A stretch of 64,000 nt of DNA from Bombus terrestris. Lineage: Eukaryota > Arthropoda > Insecta > Hymenoptera > Apidae. Shown in pieces: positions 54,391 through 64,000 of the stretch. Position numbers and translations under genes: made by a program. The notes below the pieces were generated by a model that searched no databases, had not been told where the DNA came from, and worked only from the letters and a program-made list of their open reading frames with translations. The stretch lies in assembly GCF_910591885.1 (NCBI RefSeq), contig NW_025963591.1, forward strand, positions 62,001-126,000, written 5' to 3'. The number at the start of each line of letters is the position of its first letter. The first letter of the stretch is position 1.

Positions 54391-56570
54391 CGTGGGGCAC
54401 CGTTGGACATCGTTGGACATCGTTGGACATCGGTGGACATCGTGGGACATCGTTGGACACCGTTGGACACCGCTGGACACCGTTGGACATCGTTGGACAT
54501 CGTTGGACATCGTTGGACACCGTTGGACACCGTTGGACACCGTTGGACACCGTTGGACATCGGTGGACATCGTGGGACACCGTTGGACACCGTTGGACAT
54601 CGTTGGACACCGTTGGACACCGTGGGACAACGTGGGACAACGTGGGACAACGTGGGACAACGTGGGACAACGTGGGACAACGTGGGACAACGTGGGACAA
54701 CGTGGGACAACGTGGGACAACGTGGGACAACGTGGGACAGCGTGGGACAACGTGGGACAACGTGGGACAACGTGGGACAACGTGGGAAAACGTGGGACAC
54801 CGTTGGGCATCTTTGGACACCTTGGGACAACGTGGGACAACGTGGGACAACGTGGGACACCGTTGGACACCGTTGGACATCGTTGGACATCGTTGGACAT
54901 CGTGGGACACCGTTGGACATCGTTGGACATCGTTGGACAACGTGGGACACCGTTGGACACCGTGGGACACCGTTGGACACCGTTGGACACCGTTGGACAC
55001 CGTGGGACACCGTTGGACACCGTTGGACATCGTTGGACACCGTTGGACACCGTTGGACACCGTTGGACACCGTGGGACAACGTGGGACAACGTGGGACAA
55101 CGTGGGACAACGTGGGACAACGTGGGACAACGTGGGACAACGTGGGACAACGTGGGACATCGTGGGACAACGTGGGACAACGTGGGACAACGTGGGACAA
55201 CGTGGGACAACGTGGGACACCGTTGGACATCGTTGGACACCGTGGGACAACGTGGGACACCGTTGGACACCGTTGGACATCGTTGGACATCGTTGGACAT
55301 CGTGGGACACCGTTGGACATCGTTGGACATCGTTGGATACCGTTGGACATCGTTGGACATCGTTGGACATCGTTGGACACCGTTGGACACCGTTGGACAC
55401 CGTTGGACATCGGTGGACATCGTGGGACACCGTTGGACACCGTTGGACATCGTTGGACACCGTTGGACACCGTTGGACACCGTTGGACACCGTGGGACAC
55501 CGTTGGACACCGTGGGACAACGTGGGACAACGTGGGACAACGTGGGACAACGTGGGACAACGTGGGACAACGTGGGACAACGTGGGACAACGTGGGACAC
55601 CGTGGGACACCGTTGGACATCGTTGGACACCGTTGGACACCGTGGGACACCGTTGGACACCGTGGGACAACGTGGGACAACGTGGGACAACGTGGGACAA
55701 CGTGGGACAACGTGGGACAACGTGGGACAACGTGGGACAACGTGGGACAACGTGGGACATCGTTGGACATCGTGGGGCACCGTTGGACATCGTTGGACAT
55801 CGTTGGACATCGGTGGACATCGTGGGACATCGTTGGACACCGTTGGACACCGCTGGACACCGTTGGACATCGTTGGACATCGTTGGACATCGTTGGACAC
55901 CGTTGGACACCGTTGGACACCGTTGGACACCGTTGGACATCGGTGGACATCGTGGGACACCGTTGGACACCGTTGGACATCGTTGGACACCGTTGGACAC
56001 CGTGGGACAACGTGGGACAACGTGGGACAACGTGGGACAACGTGGGACAACGTGGGTCAACGTGGGACACCGTTGGGCATCGTTGGAAACCGTGGGACAA
56101 CGTGGGACAACGTGGGACAACGTGGGACACCGTTGGACATCGTTGGACAACGTGGGACAACGTGGGACAACGTGGGACAACGTGGGACAACGTGGGACAA
56201 CGTGGGACAACGTGGGACAACGTGGGACAACGTGGGACAACGTGGGACAACGTGGGACAACGTGGGACAACGTGGGACAACGTGGGACAACGTGGGACAC
56301 CGTTGGACATCGTTGGACACCGTTGGACACCGTGGGACACCGTTGGACACCGTGGGACAACGTGGGACAACGTGGGACAACGTGGGACAACGTGGGACAA
56401 CGTGGGACAACGTGGGACAACGTGGGACAACGTGGGACATCGTTGGACACCGTTGGACACCGTGGGACACCGTTGGACACCGTGGGACAACGTGGGACAA
56501 CGTGGGACAACGTGGGACAACGTGGGACAACGTGGGACAACGTGGGACAACGTGGGACATCGTTGGACAT
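54391..56570. repeat. Domain IV higher-order repeat, 2.2-kb copy 1
   Basis: Markers are CGTGGGGCAC (54,391, 55,771), CGTGGGAAAA (54,781), CGTTGGGCAT-CTTTGGACAC (54,801), CTTGGGACAA (54,821), CGTGGGTCAA (56,051) and CGTTGGAAAC (56,081). All recur 2,180-2,200 bp later. Differences I saw are few: 54,881 keeps CGTTGGACAT where 57,081 has TGTTGGACAT, and 55,591 ends in C where 57,791 ends in A. Confidence 0.9.
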
Positions 56571-58780
56571 CGTGGGGCACCGTTGGACATCGTTGGACAT
56601 CGTTGGACATCGGTGGACATCGTGGGACATCGTTGGACACCGTTGGACACCGCTGGACACCGTTGGACATCGTTGGACATCGTTGGACATCGTTGGACAC
56701 CGTTGGACACCGTTGGACACCGTTGGACACCGTTGGACATCGGTGGACATCGTGGGACACCGTTGGACACCGTTGGACATCGTTGGACACCGTTGGACAC
56801 AGTGGGACAACGTGGGACAACGTGGGACAACGTGGGACAACGTGGGACAACGTGGGACAACGTGGGACAACGTGGGACAACGTGGGACAACGTGGGACAA
56901 CGTGGGACAACGTGGGACAACGTGGGACAACGTGGGACAGCGTGGGACAACGTGGGACAACGTGGGACAACGTGGGACAACGTGGGAAAACGTGGGACAC
57001 CGTTGGGCATCTTTGGACACCTTGGGACAACGTGGGACAACGTGGGACAACGTGGGACACCGTTGGACACCGTTGGACATTGTTGGACATCGTTGGACAT
57101 CGTGGGACACCGTTGGACATCGTTGGACATCGTTGGACAACGTGGGACACCGTTGGACACCGTGGGACACCGTTGGACACCGTTGGACACCGTTGGACAC
57201 CGTGGGACACCGTTGGACACCGTTGGACATCGTTGGACACCGTTGGACACCGTTGGACACCGTTGGACACCGTGGGACAACGTGGGACAACGTGGGACAA
57301 CGTGGGACAACGTGGGACAACGTGGGACAACGTGGGACAACGTGGGACAACGTGGGACATCGTGGGACAACGTGGGACAACGTGGGACAACGTGGGACAA
57401 CGTGGGACAACGTGGGACACCGTTGGACATCGTTGGACACCGTGGGACAACGTGGGACACCGTTGGACACCGTTGGACATCGTTGGACATCGTTGGACAT
57501 CGTGGGACACCGTTGGACATCGTTGGACATCGTTGGATACCGTTGGACATCGTTGGACATCGTTGGACATCGTTGGACACCGTTGGACACCGTTGGACAC
57601 CGTTGGACATCGGTGGACATCGTGGGACACCGTTGGACACCGTTGGACATCGTTGGACACCGTTGGACACCGTTGGACACCGTTGGACACCGTGGGACAC
57701 CGTTGGACACCGTGGGACAACGTGGGACAACGTGGGACAACGTGGGACAACGTGGGACAACGTGGGACAACGTGGGACAACGTGGGACAACGTGGGACAA
57801 CGTGGGACACCGTTGGACATCGTTGGACACCGTTGGACACCGTGGGACACCGTTGGACACCGTGGGACAACGTGGGACAACGTGGGACAACGTGGGACAA
57901 CGTGGGACAACGTGGGACAACGTGGGACAACGTGGGACAACGTGGGACAACGTGGGACATCGTTGGACATCGTGGGGCACCGTTGGACATCGTTGGACAT
58001 CGTTGGACATCGGTGGACATCGTGGGACATCGTTGGACACCGTTGGACACCGCTGGACACCGTTGGACATCGTTGGACATCGTTGGACATCGTTGGACAC
58101 CGTTGGACACCGTTGGACACCGTTGGACACCGTTGGACATCGGTGGACATCGTGGGACACCGTTGGACACCGTTGGACATCGTTGGACACCGTTGGACAC
58201 CGTGGGACAACGTGGGACAACGTGGGACAACGTGGGACAACGTGGGACAACGTGGGTCAACGTGGGACACCGTTGGGCATCGTTGGAAACCGTGGGACAA
58301 CGTGGGACAACGTGGGACAACGTGGGACACCGTTGGACATCGTTGGACAACGTGGGACAACGTGGGACAACGTGGGACAACGTGGGACAACGTGGGACAA
58401 CGTGGGACAACGTGGGACAACGTGGGACAACGTGGGACAACGTGGGACAACGTGGGACAACGTGGGACAACGTGGGACAACGTGGGACAACGTGGGACAC
58501 CGTTGGACATCGTTGGACACCGTTGGACACCGTGGGACACCGTTGGACACCGTGGGACAACGTGGGACAACGTGGGACAACGTGGGACAACGTGGGACAA
58601 CGTGGGACAACGTGGGACAACGTGGGACAACGTGGGACATCGTTGGACATCGTTGGACACCGTTGGACACCGTTGGACACCGTTGGACACCGTGGGACAC
58701 GGTTGGACACCGTGGGACAACGTGGGACAACGTGGGACAACGTGGGACAACGTGGGACAACGTGGGACAACGTGGGACAA
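56571..58780. repeat. Domain IV higher-order repeat, 2.2-kb copy 2
   Basis: This lies directly downstream of copy 1 and is nearly identical to it: CGTGGGGCAC 56,571 and 57,971, CGTTGGGCAT 57,001, CGTGGGTCAA 58,251, CGTTGGAAAC 58,281. A G-type run after 56,801 is two units longer, moving the offset from 2,180 to 2,200. AGTGGGACAA at 56,801 is private. This is one of the most recent-looking duplications in the window. Confidence 0.9.
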
Positions 58781-60230
58781 CGTGGGACATCGTTGGACAT
58801 CGTGGGACACCGTTGGACATCGTTGGACATCGTTGGACATCGGTGGACATCGTGGGACACCGTTGGACACCGTTGGACACCGTGGGACAACGTGGGACAA
58901 CGTGGGACAACGTGGGACAACGTGGGACAACGTGGGACAACGTGGGACAACGTGGGAAAACGTGGGACAACGTGGGACAACGTGGGACAGCGTGGGACAA
59001 CGTGGGACAACGTGGGACAACGTGGGACAACGTGGGACACCGTTGGGCATCGTTGGACACCGTGGGACAACGTGGGACAACGTGGGACAACGTGGGACAC
59101 CGTTGGACACCGTTGGACATTGTTGGACATCGTTGGACATCGTGGGACACCGTTGGACATCGTTGGACATCGTTGGACACCGTTGGACATCGTTGGACAT
59201 CGTTGGACATCGTTGGACACCGTTGGACACCGTTGGACACCGTTGGACATCGTGGGACACCGTTGGACACCGTTGGACATCGTTGGACACCGTTGGACAC
59301 CGTTGGACAACGTGGGACAACGTGGGACAACGTGGGACAACGTGGGACAACGTGGGACAACGTGGGACAACGTGGGACAACGTGGGACAACGTGGGACAT
59401 CGTGGGACAACGTGGGACAACGTGGGACAACGTGGGACAACGTGGGACAACGTGGGACACCGTTGGACATCGTTGGACACCGTGGGACAACGTGGGACAC
59501 CGTTGGACACCGTTGGACATCGTTGGACATCGTTGGACATCGTGGGACACCGTTGGACACCGTTGGACACCGTTGGACAACGTGGGACACCGTTGGACAT
59601 CGTTGGACAACGTGGGACAACGTGGGACAACGTGGGACACCGTTGGACACCGTGGGACACCGTTGGACACCGTTGGACATCGTTGGACACCGTGGGACAA
59701 CGTGGGACAACGTGGGACAACGTGGGACAACGTGGGACAACGTGGGACAACGTGGGAAAACGTGGGACAACGTGGGACATCGTGGGACAACGTGGGACAA
59801 CGTGGGACAACGTGGGACAACGTGGGACAACGTGGGACACCGTTGGACATCGTTGGACACCGTGGGACAACGTGGGACACCGTTGGACACCGTTGGACAT
59901 CGTTGGACATCGTTGGACATCGTGGGACACCGTTGGACATCGTTGGACATCGTTGGACACCGTTGGACATCGTTGGACATCGTTGGACATCGTTGGACAC
60001 CGTTGGACACCGTTGGACACCGTTGGACACCGTTGGACATCGGTGGACATCGTGGGACACCGTTGGACACCGTTGGACATCGTTGGACACCGTTGGACAC
60101 CGTTGGACACCGTTGGACACCGTGGGACACCGTTGGACACCGTGGGACAACGTGGGACAACGTGGGACAACGTGGGACAACGTGGGACAACGTGGGACAA
60201 CGTGGGACAACGTGGGACAACGTGGGACAA
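58551..60230. repeat. Domain IV higher-order repeat, 2.08-kb copy 1
   Basis: Markers GGTTGGACAC (58,701), CGTGGGAAAA (58,951), a unit ending in G (58,981), CGTTGGGCAT (59,041), CGTTGGACAA (59,571) and CGGTGGACAT (60,041) recur at exactly 2,080 bp. CGTGGGAAAA at 59,751 is private. Confidence 0.88.
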
Positions 60231-60630
60231 CGTGGGACACCGTTGGACATCGTTGGACACCGTTGGACACCGTGGGACACCGTTGGACACCGTGGGACAA
60301 CGTGGGACAACGTGGGACAACGTGGGACAACGTGGGACAACGTGGGACAACGTGGGACAACGTGGGACATCGTTGGACATCGTTGGACACCGTTGGACAT
60401 CGTTGGACAACGTGGGACAACGTGGGACAACGTGGGACAACGTGGGACAACGTGGGACAACGTGGGACAACGTGGGACAACGTGGGACAACGTGGGACAA
60501 CGTGGGACAACGTGGGACAACGTGGGACAACGTGGGACAACGTGGGACAACGTGGGACACCGTTGGACATCGTTGGACACCGTTGGACACCGTGGGACAC
60601 CGTTGGACACCGTGGGACAACGTGGGACAA

Positions 60631-62350
60631 CGTGGGACAACGTGGGACAACGTGGGACAACGTGGGACAACGTGGGACAACGTGGGACAACGTGGGACAA
60701 CGTGGGACAACGTGGGACATCGTTGGACATCGTTGGACACCGTTGGACACCGTTGGACACCGTTGGACACCGTGGGACACGGTTGGACACCGTGGGACAA
60801 CGTGGGACAACGTGGGACAACGTGGGACAACGTGGGACAACGTGGGACAACGTGGGACAACGTGGGACATCGTTGGACATCGTGGGACACCGTTGGACAT
60901 CGTTGGACATCGTTGGACATCGGTGGACATCGTGGGACACCGTTGGACACCGTTGGACACCGTGGGACAACGTGGGACAACGTGGGACAACGTGGGACAA
61001 CGTGGGACAACGTGGGACAACGTGGGACAACGTGGGAAAACGTGGGACAACGTGGGACAACGTGGGACAGCGTGGGACAACGTGGGACAACGTGGGACAA
61101 CGTGGGACAACGTGGGACACCGTTGGGCATCTTTGGACACCGTGGGACAACGTGGGACAACGTGGGACAACGTGGGACACCGTTGGACACCGTTGGACAT
61201 TGTTGGACATCGTTGGACATCGTGGGACACCGTTGGACATCGTTGGACATCGTTGGACACCGTTGGACATCGTTGGACATCGTTGGACATCGTTGGACAC
61301 CGTTGGACACCGTTGGACACCGTTGGACATCGTGGGACACCGTTGGACACCGTTGGACATCGTTGGACACCGTTGGACACCGTTGGACAACGTGGGACAA
61401 CGTGGGACAACGTGGGACAACGTGGGACAACGTGGGACAACGTGGGACAACGTGGGACAACGTGGGACAACGTGGGACATCGTGGGACAACGTGGGACAA
61501 CGTGGGACAACGTGGGACAACGTGGGACAACGTGGGACACCGTTGGACATCGTTGGACACCGTGGGACAACGTGGGACACCGTTGGACACCGTTGGACAT
61601 CGTGGGACATCGTTGGACATCGTGGGACACCGTTGGACACCGTTGGACACCGTTGGACAACGTGGGACACCGTTGGACATCGTTGGACAACGTGGGACAA
61701 CGTGGGACAACGTGGGACACCGTTGGACACCGTGGGACACCGTTGGACACCGTTGGACATCGTTGGACACCGTGGGACAACGTGGGACAACGTGGGACAA
61801 CGTGGGACAACGTGGGACAACGTGGGACAACGTGGGACAACGTGGGACAACGTGGGACATCGTGGGACAACGTGGGACAACGTGGGACAACGTGGGACAA
61901 CGTGGGACAACGTGGGACACCGTTGGACATCGTTGGACACCGTGGGACAACGTGGGACACCGTTGGACACCGTTGGACATCGTTGGACATCGTTGGACAT
62001 CGTGGGACACCGTTGGACATCGTTGGACATCGTTGGACACCGTTGGACATCGTTGGACATCGTTGGACATCGTTGGACACCGTTGGACACCGTTGGACAC
62101 CGTTGGACACCGTTGGACATCGGTGGACATCGTGGGACACCGTTGGACACCGTTGGACATCGTTGGACACCGTTGGACACCGTTGGACACCGTTGGACAC
62201 CGTGGGACACCGTTGGACACCGTGGGACAACGTGGGACAACGTGGGACAACGTGGGACAACGTGGGACAACGTGGGACAACGTGGGACAACGTGGGACAA
62301 CGTGGGACAACGTGGGACAACGTGGGACAACGTGGGACAACGTGGGACAA
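60631..62350. repeat. Domain IV higher-order repeat, 2.08-kb copy 2
   Basis: Markers are GGTTGGACAC 60,781, CGTGGGAAAA 61,031, CGTGGGACAG 61,061, CGTTGGGCAT 61,121, CGTTGGACAA 61,651 and CGGTGGACAT 62,121. After the first GTGGG run beyond 62,220 the offset grows to about 2,120 through extra units. CTTTGGACAC at 61,131 replaces CGTTGGACAC at 59,051. Confidence 0.87.
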
Positions 62351-63090
62351 CGTGGGACACCGTTGGACATCGTTGGACACCGTTGGACACCGTGGGACAC
62401 CGTTGGACACCGTGGGACAACGTGGGACAACGTGGGACAACGTGGGACAACGTGGGACAACGTGGGACAACGTGGGACAACGTGGGACATCGTTGGACAT
62501 CGTGGGGCACCGTTGGACATCGTTGGACATCGTTGGACATCGGTGGACATCGTGGGACATCGTTGGACACCGTTGGACACCGCTGGACACCGTTGGACAT
62601 CGTTGGACATCGTTGGACACCGTTGGACACCGCTGGACACCGTTGGACATCGTTGGACATCGTTGGACATCGTTGGACACCGTTGGACACCGTTGGACAC
62701 CGTTGGACACCGTTGGACATCGGTGGACATCGTGGGACACCGTTGGACACCGTTGGACATCGTTGGACACCGTTGGACACCGTGGGACAACGTGGGACAA
62801 CGTGGGACAACGTGGGACAACGTGGGACAACGTGGGACAACGTGGGACAACGTGGGACAACGTGGGACACCGTTGGACATCGTTGGACAACGTGGGACAA
62901 CGTGGGACAACGTGGGACAACGTGGGACAACGTGGGACAACGTGGGACAACGTGGGACAACGTGGGACACCGTTGGGCATCGTTGGAAACCGTGGGACAA
63001 CGTGGGACAACGTGGGACAACGTGGGACACCGTTGGACACCGTTGGACATCGTTGGACACCGTGGGACAACGTGGGACAACGTGGGACAA

Positions 63091-63150
63091 CGTGGGAAAC
63101 CATGGAACAACGCGGGACAACGTGGGAAACCATGGAACAACGCGGGACAA
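63091..63150 (+). repeat. Isolated CATGG-CGCGGG 30-bp module, tandemly doubled
   Basis: Two tandem copies of a 30-bp module (the CATGG double unit followed by CGCGGGACAA) lie at 63,091-63,120 and 63,121-63,150. They are the only CATGG units after 52,450. The same 30-bp combination occurs at 18,581 and 31,351 in domain II. Their context here is domain IV, which points to transfer between distant parts of the array. Confidence 0.9.
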
Positions 63151-63460
63151 CGTGGGACACCGTTGGGCATCGTTGGACACCGTGGGACAACGTGGGACAA
63201 CGTGGGACAACGTGGGACAACGTGGGACAACGTGGGACACCGTTGGACACCGTTGGACATTGTTGGACATCGTTGGACATCGTGGGACACCGTTGGACAT
63301 CGTTGGACATCGTTGGACACCGTTGGACATCGTTGGACATCGTTGGACATCGTTGGACACCGTTGGACACCGTTGGACACCGTGGGACAACGTGGGACAA
63401 CGTGGGACAACGTGGGACAACGTGGGACAACGTGGGACACCGTTGGACATCGTTGGACAA

Positions 63461-63680
63461 CGTGGGACATCGTGGGACAACGTGGGACAACGTGGGACAA
63501 CGTGGGACAACGTGGGACAACGTGGGACAACGTGGGACAACGTGGGACAACGTGGGACAACGTGGGACAACGTGGGACAACGTGGGACAACGTGGGACAA
63601 CGTGGGACAACGTGGGACAACGTGGGACAACGTGGGACAACGTGGGACAACGTGGGACAACGTGGGACAACGTGGGACAC
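63461..63680 (+). other. 22-unit uninterrupted GTGGG run
   Basis: This is the longest run of consecutive GGG-bearing units I noticed. It sits immediately before a CGTTGGGCAT (63,681) that starts another partial domain IV repeat only 520 bp after the previous one. Expansion of the run may have accompanied that truncated duplication. Confidence 0.6.
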
Positions 63681-64000
63681 CGTTGGGCATCGTTGGACAC
63701 CGTGGGACAACGTGGGACAACGTGGGACAACGTGGGACACCGTTGGACACCGTTGGACATTGTTGGACATCGTTGGACATCGTGGGACACCGTTGGACAT
63801 CGTTGGACATCGTTGGACACCGTTGGACATCGTTGGACATCGTTGGACATCGTTGGACACCGTTGGACACCGTTGGACACCGTTGGACATCGTGGGACAC
63901 CGTTGGACACCGTTGGACATCGTTGGACACCGTTGGACACCGTTGGACAACGTGGGACAACGTGGGACAACGTGGGACAACGTGGGACAACGTGGGACAC

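Larger units (their letters stand above)
1..64000. repeat. 10-bp tandem satellite array filling the window
   Basis: Every stretch of the window reads as a 10-bp unit, CGTGGGACAA on the + strand and TTGTCCCACG on the - strand, about 6,400 units in all. Common variants differ at unit position 4 (G or T) and position 10 (A, C or T); other positions change rarely. All units but one are 10 bp long. No unique sequence of even 30 bp interrupts the array and neither edge is reached. The + strand of the majority unit is purine-rich (4 G, 3 A, 2 C, 1 T; 60% GC). This is satellite or long minisatellite DNA. I do not recognise the family by name or species. Seen directly: periodicity, variants, continuity. 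Inferred: eukaryotic heterochromatic origin. Confidence 0.98.
52501..64000. repeat. Array domain IV: 2.0-2.2-kb higher-order repeats
   Basis: CATGG double units vanish (except 63,091-63,150) and CGTTGGGCAT reappears at 52,501, 53,461, 54,801, 57,001, 59,041, 61,121, 63,161 and 63,681. In most copies it is followed 80-100 bp later by TGTTGGACAT (53,541, 57,081, 59,121, 61,201, 63,261, 63,761). Main spacings are 2,200, 2,040, 2,080 and 2,040 bp. After the TAG at 53,043 I found no stop codon in any + frame. No gene-like sequence is present. Confidence 0.83.

Noticed and set aside
45577..63990. A minus-strand open frame of about 6,100 codons starting at an ATG, and similar giant frames elsewhere
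   Set aside because: The frame is open only because the 10-bp unit lacks stops. All frames spell the same decapeptide, there is no non-repetitive domain, signal or terminus, and the related unit variants elsewhere contain stops in every + frame.
1..64000. CRISPR array
   Set aside because: Units are directly contiguous 10-mers with no unique spacers, no 23-50-bp repeats, no leader and no cas genes.
1..64000. Telomeric repeat tract
   Set aside because: The unit is not a TTAGGG-like or TG1-3 motif and contains CpG and ACA. A subtelomeric location is possible but not shown.
1..64000. Promoter, terminator, tRNA or rRNA signals
   Set aside because: No AT-rich boxes, no cloverleaf-capable sequence and no T tracts or hairpins exist; the unit has no self-complementary arm beyond ACGT.
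1..64000. Assembly artefact or synthetic filler sequence
   Set aside because: Ordered rare variants, nested duplications with private differences and in-register length changes are what natural satellite evolution produces. Local copy-number error remains possible and needs reads to test.

Overview
The window is one uninterrupted satellite (minisatellite-type) array. From base 1 to base 64,000 it is made of a 10-bp unit, majority form CGTGGGACAA on the + strand, repeated about 6,400 times. I found no gene, RNA gene, transposon, CRISPR array, promoter or unique-sequence island. The array is open at both ends: base 1 is the last base of a preceding unit and the final unit ends exactly at 64,000. 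Very long tandem 10-bp arrays with nested duplications are typical of eukaryotic heterochromatin (pericentromeric, subtelomeric or sex-chromosome blocks), so a eukaryote assembled from long reads is the most likely source. Nothing in the sequence identifies the species.

Almost all variation is substitution. The main forms are a G-type (CGTGGGACA plus A, C or T) and a T-type (CGTTGGACA plus C, T or rarely A). Rarer marker units include CGGTGGACAT, CGTAGGACAA, CGTTGGGCAT, CGGGGGGCAA and a fixed 20-bp double unit, CGTGGGAAAC followed by CATGGAACAA. I found only one indel in the whole window, a 1-bp deletion at 7,232-7,240 that shifts unit starts from positions ending in 2 to positions ending in 1 for the remaining 56.7 kb.

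The rare markers divide the array into four domains. Domain I (1-18,240) is rich in G-type units and holds segmental duplications of 0.3-2.5 kb plus CGGGGGGCAA markers. Domain II (18,241-38,150) contains three copies of a higher-order repeat of about 6.6-7.1 kb, dense in the CATGG double unit. Domain III (38,151-52,500) has 0.75-kb tandem copies and a 1.3-kb segment present three times. Domain IV (52,501-64,000) lacks the CATGG unit except for one pair at 63,091-63,150 and is built from 2.0-2.2-kb higher-order repeats.

Neither strand of the common unit contains a stop codon in any frame, and 10 is not a multiple of 3. The array is therefore full of reading frames kilobases long on both strands, and each frame spells the same ten-residue period. 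These are arithmetic consequences of the repeat, not genes. The structural properties are more informative: about one CpG per 10 bp with little decay, GGG tracts spaced exactly at the 7-nt loop limit of the canonical G-quadruplex rule, a period close to the DNA helical turn, and a nested duplication history readable from the markers. All comparisons and counts were made by eye.
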